A stretch of 64,000 nt of DNA, taken from contig NZ_JAIXZS010000110.1 of NCBI RefSeq assembly GCF_027489515.1, positions 1 through 64,000 on the forward strand, in the 5' to 3' direction. Both the position numbers and the translations under genes were made by a program. This DNA comes from Novosphingobium sp. GTDB taxonomy: Bacteria > Pseudomonadota > Alphaproteobacteria > Sphingomonadales > Sphingomonadaceae. Shown here one piece after another: positions 16,459-26,407 of this stretch (positions are counted from its first letter, which is position 1; every line of letters starts with the position of its first letter). A model generated the notes under the pieces. That model was not told where the DNA came from. It did not search any database and worked only from the letters and a program-made list of their open reading frames with translations.

Positions 16459-18435
16459 TCACGGCTCAGCGATATTGAACGCCCCCGGCATCGGATCGAG
16501 CGCCGCCAGCCATGCTTCCACTGCTGCGCGGTCGCCCTCCACTTTCAATCCCGCCGCTTCCAGCTGCGCAAGCGGGAGTTTCAGGAACAGCAGCCCCAGC
16601 AGCAGGCGGCGCGGGGCCGTCAACGTCGCCGCCGCGCCGGGTGCCGCTTCCATCCGCGCCAGCATGGCCGTGCCGGTCAGCTCGATGCCCGCCGTTTCCT
16701 TGCGCTCGGGCATCACGAGGTTGATCGCCATATGCCGGCCCGCCAGCTTCACCGGATCGAGCCGTGTTGCCACCGAATCGAGCAGAAGCTGCGTCGGCAC
16801 CGCCGCGATCATGTCCTGGCTCTGGCTCGAGGTAGCGGAAGCAATGCGCCCGTTCCTCAGATCGCTCGCGGCGGCAAGGAACTGGTTGCGCCAGATCGCG
16901 CTTTCCGCCTGATAGCCTTGCTGCTCGTAGCTGTCGGCAAGCGCAGCGCGCGCGGCCTTGTTGGCAGGATCAGCGAAGACAGCAGCGCTGAGGAGTTCGG
17001 AGGCCCAGCGGTAATCGCCCGCCTTCATCGCCGCGCGCCCCTGCGCAAGCACCTTGGCATTCCCCCCGATTGCTGCGACCAGCCGCTTGGCGCGCTCCGC
17101 CGCCGGCCACGGGTTCAGATTGGCCGGCACCGCATCATACCAGCCGAGATAGAACTGGTAGACCGCTTTCGCGTTGTGATTGTAGGTCCCGTAATAGCCG
17201 TGGTTGAACCAGTCCGCCGCGAGCGCGGCGGGCTGCACCAGCGCTTCGGCGATCTCCGCCGGGGTCTCGCCCCGGTTCATCAGCCGCAGTGTCTGGTCGT
17301 GCAGCACGCGGTAGTTGTCGCGCTGGCTCGCCAGCATCCGGCTAACCTCCGCCTGCCCGAAGCGCGGCCAGCAATGGCTCGAGATGACCGCATCGCTGCG
17401 CCCGCCATAGAGCCGCAGGGCTTCATCGAGATAACCCGCCCAGGCCCGGGTATCGCGCACCTTGGCCCCGCGCGGGGTGAGGATATTGTGCAGCGAGCAG
17501 GTGCTCATCTCCGCCGAGAGCAGCACCTTGGGCCCGGGCAGATAGACGTTGAGCTCGCTCGGCGCCTCGCTGCCCGAGACGATCTGGAACTCCATGGGCA
17601 CGCCATCGACCACCCGCGTCTCGCCCGTCTTGCTGACAATGTCTGTCGGCGCGATCAGCGTGATCGTGCCCGACGAGACGCCGAGCCCGATGCCGCTGCC
17701 CATCTGCCCTTGCGCGCCCGGCGCAAGACCCCCGCCGAACTGGTACTGCGCACGCCGCCCCATGGCGGAGCCGGCAAGGATGTTCTCGCTCGCGGCTTCC
17801 TCGATGAAGTGTGCCGGCGCGATCACCTGCACTTTGCCCGCCGTCACGTCCGCCTCGGCAATCACGCCGCGCACCCCGCCGAAATGGTCAGCATGGCTGT
17901 GGCTGTAGATCACCGCCGAAACCGGCCGCGCGCCCAGCTGCGCATTGACCAGCGCGAGTGCCGCCGCCGCGGTTTCCTTCGTCGTGAGTGGATCGACGAG
18001 CACCCAGCCGGCCTGCCCCCGGATCACCGTCATGTTCGAAACGTCGAAACCGCGAACCTGCCACACCCCGTCCGCTACGGCGAAGAGGCCGTGCCTCCTC
18101 AGCAGGGCGACCTCGCGCCACAGCGAGGGGTTCACGCTGGCCGGTGCCGGTCCTTGCACCCAGTCATAAGCCGCGAGGTTCCAAACCGCCTTGCCCGCTG
18201 CATCGCGGACGACCGGATCGCTGGCGCTGGCGACAAAGCCCTGCGCGGCAAAGGCGGCATCACGCCCGTCTTCCTGCGGCAAGGCCGCCGCTACGGCCTG
18301 TTGCGCCGCGACGGTCGCCGCGCTGGCAGGCTTCGGTGCAAGTGCCGGATCTGCAGGTGGTGCGGCCAGCGCCCAACCCGGCAAAGTCGCCGCAGCCGCC
18401 ACAGCCAGCCGCATCGCGCGTGTGCGAAGATGCAT
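16459..18435 (-). CDS. Alkyl sulfatase / MBL-fold sulfohydrolase, exported
   Basis: This is a 658-residue SdsA1/BDS1-type enzyme. It has a signal peptide ending near ALAAPPAD, then the metallo-beta-lactamase zinc motif SAVIYSHSHADHFGG (about residue 210), an HFIEEAASENI helix, LLSAEMSTCSLHNILTPRG, SSHCWPRFG and the alkylsulfatase dimer domain with GYYGTYNHNAKAVYQFYLGWYD. The C-terminal 130 residues resemble the SCP2-like substrate domain. It hydrolyses alkyl sulfates to alcohol and sulfate in the periplasm. The ATG at 18435 has a GGAGGGGA ribosome site. It is transcribed divergently from the RNA helicase across a 204-bp gap. Confidence 0.88.
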   Translation of the reverse strand: MHLRTRAMRLAVAAAATLPGWALAAPPADPALAPKPASAATVAAQQAVAAALPQEDGRDAAFAAQGFVASASDPVVRDAAGKAVWNLAAYDWVQGPAPASVNPSLWREVALLRRHGLFAVADGVWQVRGFDVSNMTVIRGQAGWVLVDPLTTKETAAAALALVNAQLGARPVSAVIYSHSHADHFGGVRGVIAEADVTAGKVQVIAPAHFIEEAASENILAGSAMGRRAQYQFGGGLAPGAQGQMGSGIGLGVSSGTITLIAPTDIVSKTGETRVVDGVPMEFQIVSGSEAPSELNVYLPGPKVLLSAEMSTCSLHNILTPRGAKVRDTRAWAGYLDEALRLYGGRSDAVISSHCWPRFGQAEVSRMLASQRDNYRVLHDQTLRLMNRGETPAEIAEALVQPAALAADWFNHGYYGTYNHNAKAVYQFYLGWYDAVPANLNPWPAAERAKRLVAAIGGNAKVLAQGRAAMKAGDYRWASELLSAAVFADPANKAARAALADSYEQQGYQAESAIWRNQFLAAASDLRNGRIASATSSQSQDMIAAVPTQLLLDSVATRLDPVKLAGRHMAINLVMPERKETAGIELTGTAMLARMEAAPGAAATLTAPRRLLLGLLFLKLPLAQLEAAGLKVEGDRAAVEAWLAALDPMPGAFNIAEP

Positions 18436-18639
18436 CCCGATCCCCTCCTGTTGTTCTTGTCGCGCCAGCTTGTCCGCTGTCGCCACGGCTGACAAGAGGG
18501 CGCAAAATCCGCCTCTCCTGCAATCAGCACAAGCCAAACCACTCGGATTGGTCTATAGGGCGCGCTTCTCCCGGCGTGGAGGCGGTGCGTTCCGGCCGCC
18601 ACCGCATGTCCGGACACACGTTCTTCCCCCGAAAGCCCT

Positions 18640-20376
18640 ATGCCCTTTTCCCAGCTCCCCCCCGCCCTCGGCGCCGCCGTGGCAGCACGCGGCTATGCCG
18701 CTCCCACTCCGGTGCAGGCCGCCGTCCTCGAAGCCGAAGCCGTGGGCCGCGACCTTGTCGTTTCCGCGCAGACCGGTTCGGGCAAGACCGTCGCCTTCGG
18801 CCTCGCGATGGCCGCCGAACTGCTTGCGGGTGAAGATCGCATGGGCCCCGCCGGTGCGCCGCTCGCGCTCGTCATCGCCCCCACCCGCGAACTCGCGCTG
18901 CAGGTCAGCCGCGAGCTCGAGTGGCTCTACGAACAGACCGGCGCGCGCATCGCCACTTGCGTCGGCGGCATGGACGCCTCGCGCGAACGCCGCGCGCTCG
19001 GTTATGGCACGCATATCGTCGTCGGCACCCCGGGCCGCCTGCGCGATCACCTCGAACGCGGCGCGCTCCAGCTTTCTGCGCTGCGCGTTGCCGTGCTCGA
19101 CGAGGCCGACGAAATGCTCGACATGGGCTTTCGCGAAGACCTCGAGGCGATCCTCGATGCAACCCCGCAGGAGCGGCGCACGCTGCTGTTCTCGGCCACG
19201 ATGCCCGCGCCGATCGTCGCGCTGGCCCGCCGCTACCAGAACAACGCACTGCGCATCTCCACGGTCTCGGAAGAACGCGGTCACGGCGATATCGATTATC
19301 AGGCGATGGCCGTCGCGCCCGCCGATATCGAGCATGCCGTCGTCAACCTGCTGCGCTTCCACGAAGCCGAGACCGCGATGCTGTTCTGCGCCACGCGTGA
19401 CAACGTCCGCCGCCTTCACGCCAGCCTGACCGAGCGCGGCTTCGCAGTCGTCGCGCTATCGGGTGAGCACAGCCAGAGCGAGCGCAACCATGCCTTGCAG
19501 GCCCTGCGTGATCGCCGCGCCCGCGTCTGCGTCGCCACCGATGTCGCCGCGCGCGGGATCGATTTGCCGAGCCTCAGCCTCGTCGTCCATGTCGAGATTC
19601 CGCGCGACGCCGAAACGCTGCAGCACCGCTCGGGCCGCACCGGGCGCGCAGGGAAGAAGGGCACCGCGGTGCTCATCGTGCCGTATCCGCGCCGCAAGCG
19701 CGTTGAGGCCATGCTGCGCGGCGCGCGCATTCCGGCGCAATGGGTGCCGGCGCCTTCTGCCGCCGATATTCGCGCCGCCGACAATGACCGGATGATGGCC
19801 GCGCTTCTTGCGCCGGTCGAGGCCAGCGAGGAGGACCGCGCGCTCGCCGCCCGTCTGCTTGCCGAACGCAGTGCCGAGGATATCGCCGCCGCGCTCGTGC
19901 AGGTTCACCGCGCCCGCCTGCCCGAACCCGAAGACCTGATGAGCGCGGGCGATGCCGGCCCGCCCGCGCAGCGCGAGCCCCGCCCCGGCTTCGAGCAGAG
20001 CACCTGGATGCGGCTGAACTTCGGGCGCAACCAGAACGCCGATCCGCGCTGGATCCTGCCGCTGCTGTGCCGCCGCGGCCATGTGAGCCGTAGCGAGATC
20101 GGCGCGATCCGCATCACCGCACAGGAGACCCTGTTCGAGGTGCCGACCGCGATTGCCGCGCGCTTCATGGACGCCGTGCGTCGCACTGCCGAGGAAGCGG
20201 ACGAGTTCGAGATCATGCCGATGGACGGCGCCCCGCGCGACGACGCGCGCCGGCACCGCCGCGAAGGCAAGCCGAACCACGCGCCCAAGCCTTATCGGCA
20301 GGCGGGTCGCCCCGAAGCACCGAAGAAGCCGCACCGCAAGGGCACGTGGCGGGCCAAGCCGGACCGCGCGAAGTAA
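18640..20376 (+). CDS. DEAD-box RNA helicase with DbpA-type RNA-binding domain
   Basis: This 578-residue helicase has the full motif set: Q-motif (GYAAPTPVQ), AQTGSGKT, APTRELALQ, GTPGRL, DEAD at about residue 155, SATMP, ATDVAARGID and HRSGRTGRAGKKG. After the core, residues 455-520 (FGRNQNADPRWILPLLCRRG, VSRSEIGAIRI) form the DbpA/RRM-like domain that targets rRNA in DbpA and DeaD. The C-terminal 50 residues are basic and disordered, typical for RNA contact. The likely role is ribosome assembly or RNA remodelling at low temperature. Confidence 0.92.
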   Translation: MPFSQLPPALGAAVAARGYAAPTPVQAAVLEAEAVGRDLVVSAQTGSGKTVAFGLAMAAELLAGEDRMGPAGAPLALVIAPTRELALQVSRELEWLYEQTGARIATCVGGMDASRERRALGYGTHIVVGTPGRLRDHLERGALQLSALRVAVLDEADEMLDMGFREDLEAILDATPQERRTLLFSATMPAPIVALARRYQNNALRISTVSEERGHGDIDYQAMAVAPADIEHAVVNLLRFHEAETAMLFCATRDNVRRLHASLTERGFAVVALSGEHSQSERNHALQALRDRRARVCVATDVAARGIDLPSLSLVVHVEIPRDAETLQHRSGRTGRAGKKGTAVLIVPYPRRKRVEAMLRGARIPAQWVPAPSAADIRAADNDRMMAALLAPVEASEEDRALAARLLAERSAEDIAAALVQVHRARLPEPEDLMSAGDAGPPAQREPRPGFEQSTWMRLNFGRNQNADPRWILPLLCRRGHVSRSEIGAIRITAQETLFEVPTAIAARFMDAVRRTAEEADEFEIMPMDGAPRDDARRHRREGKPNHAPKPYRQAGRPEAPKKPHRKGTWRAKPDRAK

Positions 20377-20412
20377 CCACTTCGAGCTGGTCGAGGGACC
20401 AGCCGGGAACCG

Positions 20413-20961
20413 TCAGGCCGCCTCTTCCATCTCGACGTATTCGGGGAAGAAGCGCGGCGCACGCATCGACCAACCCGGCGCGGTCGCGGCGGCTTCGCTG
20501 ATCGACTGGAGCAGTTCCTTGCGCCGTTCCGGGCGGATGTGCGGCAGTGCCGCAGCGCCGCAGAACGCGCCGGGCAGCCAGGGGCGCACTTCCGCGCCGA
20601 GCAGTCGTTCATAAAGGAAGCGGTAGGCCGAGAAGCATTCGATGCGGCCCTGCGCAAGATCGAAGGTCGTGACGCGCAGGAGCGGCCCCATCACCGTTTC
20701 GAGGTCTTCCAGACCGGCACCCTCGCCGCCTGCGGTCTCGCTCTTGAGCAAGCCGCGCAGCAGCTTCAGGTCCTGATAGATCACGTATTGCGTGCGGATC
20801 GAGGCCGCTTCGGCCGGCCCGCGCGCCCAGCGCCGGAAGGCATCGTGACGGCCAAGCCCGACATCGAGACTGCGCCGGATGTAGCGCTGCTCGCACGGCG
20901 AAAATCCGGCGAACTCCCGCATTTCGGAGAGAATGGTCTGCGCTGTCTCGGTCGTGGCCAT
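20413..20961 (-). CDS. Conserved-looking hypothetical protein
   Basis: This is a 182-residue soluble protein without signal peptide, rich in Arg and Glu and probably all-helical. Segments such as EQRYIRRSLDVGLGRHDAFRRWARGP and YVIYQDLKLLRGLLKSE have a coding look. I do not recognise the family. It is convergent with the helicase gene, with 36 bp between stops. The codon usage matches its neighbours, so it is likely a native gene. Confidence 0.6.
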   Translation of the reverse strand: MATTETAQTILSEMREFAGFSPCEQRYIRRSLDVGLGRHDAFRRWARGPAEAASIRTQYVIYQDLKLLRGLLKSETAGGEGAGLEDLETVMGPLLRVTTFDLAQGRIECFSAYRFLYERLLGAEVRPWLPGAFCGAAALPHIRPERRKELLQSISEAAATAPGWSMRAPRFFPEYVEMEEAA

Positions 20962-21147
20962 GGGCCCCTCGCTTCGCTTGCCATGCCGGACGATCCTGTT
21001 CCGTCTGGCGTTGACGAGAAGGTTACGCCCGCTTGGTTAGGAAGAGGTTAATTGGTTAATTCGCGGGTAGCCCAGTATCGGCAGCAAGGCTTCGCAAGGC
21101 ATAACGGGGTGACACGCGGGCGTCCCGGCGCTAGGGGCCGAGCCGGA

Positions 21148-21549
21148 ATGAACGCCCTGCGCGCCCTTCTTCTGCGTCACCACCTGCTGGCCATGGTGCT
21201 GGTCGGAGCGGCGCTGTGCCTGCGGATGGTCATGCCCGCCGGCTTCATGGTCGCGCCCGATGCCAAGGTCTTCACGATCAGCATCTGCGTCGACAGCCTC
21301 GATCATGACGGCATTGCGCAAATCGCGATCCCGATGAAGGGCACCGCAGGCAAGACTGGCGGTTCGGCCAAGAGCGACTGCGCGTTCTCCTCGCTTTCGA
21401 TGGCCTCGACCGCCGGGGCCGACGCAGCGCTGCTGGCGCTGGCGCTCGCGTTCATCCTTGCGCTCGGCTTCGCGCCGACACCGGCCCCGTGCCCGCGCTG
21501 GACCAGCCGCCTGCGGCCACCCTTGCGCGGACCACCGCTCACCCTCTGA
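21148..21549 (+). CDS. DUF2946-like small membrane protein
   Basis: This 133-residue protein starts with a hydrophobic segment (HHLLAMVLVGAALCLRMVMPAGFMV) and has a second one near residues 90-110, with paired cysteines (ISICVDSL and SDCAFSS) between them. This layout resembles DUF2946 proteins, which often sit beside TonB-dependent metal receptors. It lies 92 bp upstream of such a receptor. The ATG at 21148 follows a GCCGGA stretch and no better start is seen. Its function is unknown; a metal-related role is inferred from context only. Confidence 0.65.
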   Translation: MNALRALLLRHHLLAMVLVGAALCLRMVMPAGFMVAPDAKVFTISICVDSLDHDGIAQIAIPMKGTAGKTGGSAKSDCAFSSLSMASTAGADAALLALALAFILALGFAPTPAPCPRWTSRLRPPLRGPPLTL

Positions 21550-21641
21550 CGGAACAGACCGACCTGCGCGCCTGCGCGCCGGCCACCCTTTCCCGATGAA
21601 CCGCGCGCGCCTTGCCGCGCCGGTGCGGAGCGTGATTTCCC

Positions 21642-23711
21642 ATGAAGACCTCGATTGTTGCCCTTGCCGCCCTGCTGGCAGCGACCACCCCTGCGCGCGC
21701 CGAAGAGAGCGCCGCCCCCGAGAATACAGACAGCCGCGACATCATCGTCACCGGCACCAAGCTTTCCGGCGATTTCGGCACCAAGTCCGGCATCCCGATC
21801 GCGCGGCTGTCGCAATCGATCCAGATCGTCACCGCCGAGGACATCATCGAACGCGGCGCGCGTTCGGTTGGCGATTTGCTGCGCACGGTGCCGAGCGCCA
21901 ACCCCGGCTTCTCGCGCGTCGGCCCTTACCAGTCGTTCAGCCTCAAGGTGCGCGGCTTCCTGGCCGACCAGATGCGCAACGGCATCCGTCAGCGCTACTA
22001 CGAGGACGTCGACGCTTCCGCGCTTTCGAACATCGAACGGGTCGAAGTGCTTAAAGGCCCATCGGGCGTGCTCTATGGCCAATCGGCTGTGGGCGGCATC
22101 GTCAGCATCGTGACGCGCCAGCCGGAAGATCGACAGTTTGGCAGTTTCGCGCTCACGGCGGGACAGTTCGACCAGAAGATGCTGACCTTCGACATGAACA
22201 CCGGCCTCGCCCCCGGCCTCGCGCTGCGCGTGACGGGTGAAGTCGAGCGGTCCGGCACCTTCGTCGATTTCCAGGACCTCAACCGCAAGAACATAGCGCT
22301 CAACCTGCGCTACGCGCCGTCGGATGATGTGACCGCGCATTTCGTCGCCGAGTATGTCGAGCGCGACACGCGGCGCAATCCGGGGCTGCCGCTGGCCGGG
22401 ACGGTGAAACAGGGCGTGCCAGCGCTGCGGCGCGGGCTCTATCTGGGTGAACCTGCAGTCGATACGCTCACCGCCGACGCGCCGCTGGTGCAGACCTGGG
22501 TCGACGTGCGGCTCGCCGATGGTTGGACGGTGACGCCGCGCCTGCAATACCAGGAGTTCAACAGCGCCTTCCTGCAGATCCGCCTGCGCGCGCCTGACGG
22601 CGCGAACCCGGCACTCATCAACCGCAACGGGCGGCGTGGGCGCGAGGACGACCGCTACACCATCGCGCAGCTCGATCTCGCCGGCCGGGTGGTGACAGGT
22701 CCGCTGACCCACAAGCTGCTTCTGGGCTATGAATACGACCACGAACGCAGCCGCTTCACCCAGTTCAACCTGACCAATGTCAGCCCGATCAACGTGCTGG
22801 CGCCGGTCTATGGCTTCAACGGCACGGCGCCCACCAGCACGTTTGCCTTCGACGGATTCTACAACATCGACGGACACGCGCTCTACGCGCAGGACCAGAT
22901 CGACCTGACCCCACGCTGGAACCTGGTCGGCGCAGTCCGTCACAGCTGGATCGATGCGCGCGACGGCGATTACGGCGGCGCCACCAACAACCGCGCGAAA
23001 ACGAGCACGACGATCTGGCAGCTGGGTTCGACGTACAGCCTGACGGGCGCGGTCTCGCTCTACGCGGGCTACAACACCGGCTTCGACGTAGAGAACACGG
23101 CGGGCGCGAGGACCCGCACCGGCACACCGCTGCAACCGGAGCGTTCGAACCAGGCCGAAGCGGGGCTGCGCTATCGCACCGGTACCCTGCGCGCGAGCTT
23201 CTCGGTGTTCCAGATCAAGCGCGTGAACGCGGTGACAGCCGATCCGGTCGATCCCGATTTCAGCGTGAACGCAGGCGAGCAACGCGTGCGGGGGATCGAG
23301 CTCGAAGGCGAATGGCAGCCGCTCGAATGGTGGGACCTGAGCGCGGGCTATGCGCTGATGGACGGCAAGGTGACCCGCAGCAACGATGGCATCGCGGGCA
23401 AGCGCATCGGCGATCTTCCGCGCCACAGCCTGACCGCGCGGACCAGCGTTGCCGTGCCCGGCACGCCGCTCACCGTGCGCGGCGGGGTGAACCACGTGAC
23501 GAGCCGCGCGCTCGTCGATGGCAGCGACACGACGCTGCCCGCTTATACGCTGGCGGATATCGGGGTGGGCCTCGCGCTCAAACTGTTCCGCATCGATGGA
23601 ACGCTCAGCAACCTCTTCGACGAGCGGTACTTCACTGCATCGGGCAACGGGTTTGCCGTCTATCCCGGCGATCCGCGCACCTTCAGCGTGCGCGTATCGG
23701 CTGGCTTCTGA
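21642..23711 (+). CDS. TonB-dependent siderophore-type receptor
   Basis: This 689-residue outer-membrane receptor has a signal peptide (MKTSIVALAALLAATTPARA), a short TonB-box-like segment (DIIVTGTK), a plug domain with SIQIVTAEDIIERGARSVGDLL and the RVEVLKGPSGVLYGQSAVGGIVSIVTR motif, then a 22-strand barrel ending in an aromatic residue (VRVSAGF). The plug pattern is that of FhuA/FpvA-like ferric siderophore receptors. The following PepSY gene fits reduction of ferric siderophore in the inner membrane. Confidence 0.93.
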   Translation: MKTSIVALAALLAATTPARAEESAAPENTDSRDIIVTGTKLSGDFGTKSGIPIARLSQSIQIVTAEDIIERGARSVGDLLRTVPSANPGFSRVGPYQSFSLKVRGFLADQMRNGIRQRYYEDVDASALSNIERVEVLKGPSGVLYGQSAVGGIVSIVTRQPEDRQFGSFALTAGQFDQKMLTFDMNTGLAPGLALRVTGEVERSGTFVDFQDLNRKNIALNLRYAPSDDVTAHFVAEYVERDTRRNPGLPLAGTVKQGVPALRRGLYLGEPAVDTLTADAPLVQTWVDVRLADGWTVTPRLQYQEFNSAFLQIRLRAPDGANPALINRNGRRGREDDRYTIAQLDLAGRVVTGPLTHKLLLGYEYDHERSRFTQFNLTNVSPINVLAPVYGFNGTAPTSTFAFDGFYNIDGHALYAQDQIDLTPRWNLVGAVRHSWIDARDGDYGGATNNRAKTSTTIWQLGSTYSLTGAVSLYAGYNTGFDVENTAGARTRTGTPLQPERSNQAEAGLRYRTGTLRASFSVFQIKRVNAVTADPVDPDFSVNAGEQRVRGIELEGEWQPLEWWDLSAGYALMDGKVTRSNDGIAGKRIGDLPRHSLTARTSVAVPGTPLTVRGGVNHVTSRALVDGSDTTLPAYTLADIGVGLALKLFRIDGTLSNLFDERYFTASGNGFAVYPGDPRTFSVRVSAGF

Positions 23712-23723
23712 GGGAGCGCGGCC

Positions 23724-25099
23724 ATGGCAAACCCGGAGGAACCCGTTCGTCCCCACGGTTACAGGGCCGTCTGGCGCTGGCATTTCTATGCCGCGCTGTG
23801 GACTGCGCCGCTTCTGATCGTGCTCACCCTGAGCGGCGCGATCTACCTGTTCGACCGCGAGATCGACGCCTGGTGGAACCGCAGTGTGCAGACCATCGCG
23901 CCCGCGCCAGATCTAGCAACCTTGCCACTCGCCCGGCAGGAAGCGATCGTCAGGGCCGCGGCGCCGGGCGCGGCGGTGTTGCGGGTGCGCCTGCCGTTCA
24001 CGGCGGACGAGGCGACAATCTGGTCGGTGCGCAAAGCCGATGGCACCGCCGAGGATCTGTTCCTCGATGCCCGGCGCGGCCGGATCACCGGAGCGGCAGA
24101 TCTCGCCTTCCAGCCCACCAATCTGGTGCGCAAGGTCCACGGAACGCTGCTGGGCGGCGAGATCGGCAGCCATGTGGTCGAACTCGTCGCCTGCTGGACG
24201 CTCGTGATGATGGCAACCGGTATATGGCTGTGGTGGCCGCGCAAGTGGAAGGTGCGGGGCGTCATCGTCCCGCGCCTTGGCGCAGGAGGGCGCCGGATGT
24301 GGCGCGATCTCCATGCCATTCCGTCCATCTTCCTCGCCGTCTTCGTGATCCTCTTGGTGCTGACGGGCCTGCCATGGTCCGCCTTCTGGGGTGCGCAGTT
24401 CGCAAAGCTGGGCGAGGCAGTGCCGTTCATCGCGCCTTCGCCCAACTTCCATGCGCCGCCCGAGGCAGACGGGAAGCCCGCCAGTGATCCCCATGCCATG
24501 CACAAGATGATGGCCATGCCGCCGGCTGATGCGAAGCTGCCCTGGACGATCCGCCACACCCCATGCCGCAAGGTTCGGGCAGCGGCCCCATCGGCATCGC
24601 GCGGATTGAGGCGCTGCTCCCCCTGCTCGACCGCGCGCATTTTGGCGAAGGCGTGCGCATCATCTACCCGCGAGGACCAAAGGGCGTGTTCACGGTGTCC
24701 TACGTGCCCGACAAGGCCGAGGGCCAGCGGACGCTTTATGTCGATCCCGGCACCGGCCGCGTGCTCGGCAATGTCGGCTGGGCAGACTACAGTCCGGTCG
24801 CCAAGGCAGTCGAATGGGGCGTGATGACGCACATGGGGCGGCAGTATGGCCTAGCCAACCAGCTCGCCAATTGCGCCGTGTGCCTCATGCTGGTCGGCAG
24901 CGTCGCGGCGGGCCTGGTGCTGTGGTGGCGGCGGCGTCCGCAAGGTGAGCTGGGAGCGCCCACACTTCAGACGGGCGACCGGATGCCGGCTGGCGTCAAG
25001 GCGCTGCTGGCAGTCCTCGCGGTGCTCTTCCCGCTGGTGGGGGCAACCATGCTCCCGGCGCTCGCGTGGGGTCGCTGGCGGGGTCAGCGCCTGCGGTAG
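23724..25099 (+). pseudogene. PepSY-domain membrane protein (iron reductase type), frameshifted
   Basis: The first part (frame of 23724) has WHFYAALWTAPLLIVLTLSGAIYLF, a PepSY domain, and a membrane pair with VACWTLVMMATGIWLWWPR, ending as a sensible protein at LPWTIRHTP. The second part continues in another frame from 24563 (MPQGSGSGPIGIARIEALL, second PepSY, YGLANQLANCAVCLMLVGSVAAGLVLWWRRR, last helix). Together they make one full-length protein of about 458 residues. The break lies in the C-run 24559-24562; one extra C restores the frame exactly. The gene starts 12 bp after the receptor. It is either a real recent mutation or a sequencing error. Confidence 0.8.
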
Positions 25100-25256
25100 C
25101 GAAAGTACCAGACATCAAGGCATAAAATGCCATAATGCTCTGATTTACAATCAAAATATTGCTCAATTTTCGCCATCATTTTCCTCCGTGTAATCACTGG
25201 GTAATCACCAATTCTGCTAGAGCTGCCTAACGTAGCGCGCGTTAGGGACGCTCCGC
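25100..25256. other. AT-rich junction segment with a palindrome
   Basis: This 157-bp stretch is markedly more AT-rich than the preceding 25 kb and marks the start of the mosaic region. It contains the inverted repeat CCTAACG (25226-25232) / CGTTAGG (25240-25246). No gene was seen. It could be the edge of imported DNA, but no attachment-site pair was found. Confidence 0.4.
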
Positions 25257-25535
25257 TCATTCCCTCTGCCGCAAGCGTTTCACGTAAGCGCCAGCGACAC
25301 CTTCCTCCGCAGGCAAATCCAACAGGCAGTTGGCCAGCGACGCGATTGTCTCATCGGTAAGTCGAAAGCCGCGCGAGATAAGCCCGCGCCCCGCTGCACC
25401 ATATTCGTCGATGTTCGCGTAAAGCGCTTTGAAGAAGTCCGCTTTCAACGGACGAATCGCCCGAGTCGCTACTTCGGTAGCAGGATGCGAGGTAACGACC
25501 TCGCTATCCGACGCATCCTCGGCCAGGGCAGCCAT
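25257..25535 (-). pseudogene. Small ORF resembling the C-terminus of a tyrosine-phosphatase-type protein
   Basis: This is a 92-residue frame. The run IRPLKADFFKALYANIDEYG followed by an RGFRLTDETIASLANCLLDLP tail resembles the last 50 residues of bacterial Y_phosphatase3-like proteins, which end with a helix after a GLT-D-ETI pattern. The catalytic HCxxGxxR loop would lie upstream but is not found in the adjacent 400 bp, so if the match is right this is a remnant. It could also be a short unrelated gene. Confidence 0.3.
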
Positions 25536-25930
25536 ACACGCCGCAATGGATGGCCATCAACATCGCCTGCGCTGCATCAGGCGGCCAATCAGCTGATCCT
25601 CGCGCCACCCCAGGTTTCTGGGCTCAGCACCGCCTGTTGCGACGATCGTAAGCAACTTTCTTGCACACTGGTCCACCGGACAAACGCAGGCATTTACGGC
25701 TCCCTCGCTGCGCGGTGTCATGCAGGCCATCGACGACTTCGCCGGCTGTTTCCAGCACGAGCATCCCGCAGGATCAGGCCAGCGTCGCTACTATCGTTCC
25801 TTGAGCCAAGAACTGTAAGCAAGACGGTATTCTCTGCATGCGGCGAGCATCCCGGTAGCTGCTGCGCCGCTGCGGGCCAGTAGGCTGCTCATACCCAGGG
25901 CAGAACCCGCTAATGGCCAAGGCAAGATCG
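25536..25930. other. Gene-poor stretch with decayed coding sequence
   Basis: No intact gene is visible in these 395 bp. One plus-strand frame is open from 25597 to 25818 and ends in a plausible 70-residue tail (PVATIVSNFLAHWSTGQ, then QAIDDFAGCFQHEH), but it begins directly after a stop and has no good start. I could not identify it. It is best read as decayed imported sequence. Confidence 0.4.
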
Positions 25931-26371
25931 TCAGCGATAGTTATTAAAGCCGACTTCCAGTGCCTTGCCCTTCGCGCCTTCATACCATTGGGTAACATTT
26001 TCGTAACGGCGATCTATCGACTCTTCCACCTGCCCGTCGGGCTGAAGGATAGCAGGCAAATCATTCCGACCATCATCCACGCCGTCCACCGTCCAGGGGT
26101 GAAGATATCCATCGCCGCTGATCGACCAGCCCAAAACGGCTTTCTTATAAATATCCGCCGACTTTCTTGTCTGATTCCCACCAAATGCCCAGCACGCATG
26201 TCTCGGGAGCCGCAGGGACGAAAGACTGGGGTGTGCGGACCAATGCCCTGTCCCATTGCGTTTCATCGATGATGATGTCCTCATCCGAGTTGCGCAAAAA
26301 TATCTGCACGCGGCCATTCCCCAAATCCTTGACCAATCCGACATCATCGACGGCATATTGTTTCTTGTCAC
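25931..26371 (-). pseudogene. Frameshifted small hypothetical gene
   Basis: Two overlapping minus-strand frames look like one protein. The first half (26336 to 26145) reads LVKDLGNGRVQIFLRNSDED and later VLGIWWESDKK. The second half (to 25931) reads SADIYKKAVLGWSISGDGYL, then VTQWYEGAKGKALEVGF. Joining them at the AAGAAAG run near 26160 gives a smooth sequence. The 5-prime end also lacks a good start: a TGA lies just upstream and only TTG is available. No family was recognised. Confidence 0.45.
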
Positions 26372-26407
26372 TTCAGAAGAAGAACATTCACAATCACTCT
26401 GATTTGT

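Noticed and set aside
24555..24570. Programmed frameshifting in the PepSY gene
   Set aside because: The site ACACCCCATG is not a known slippery heptamer and no strong hairpin follows. A one-base deletion explains it better.
25597..25818. A plus-strand open frame with a plausible protein tail
   Set aside because: It starts directly after a stop, lacks a good start codon and matches nothing I recognise, so it is only noted as decayed sequence.
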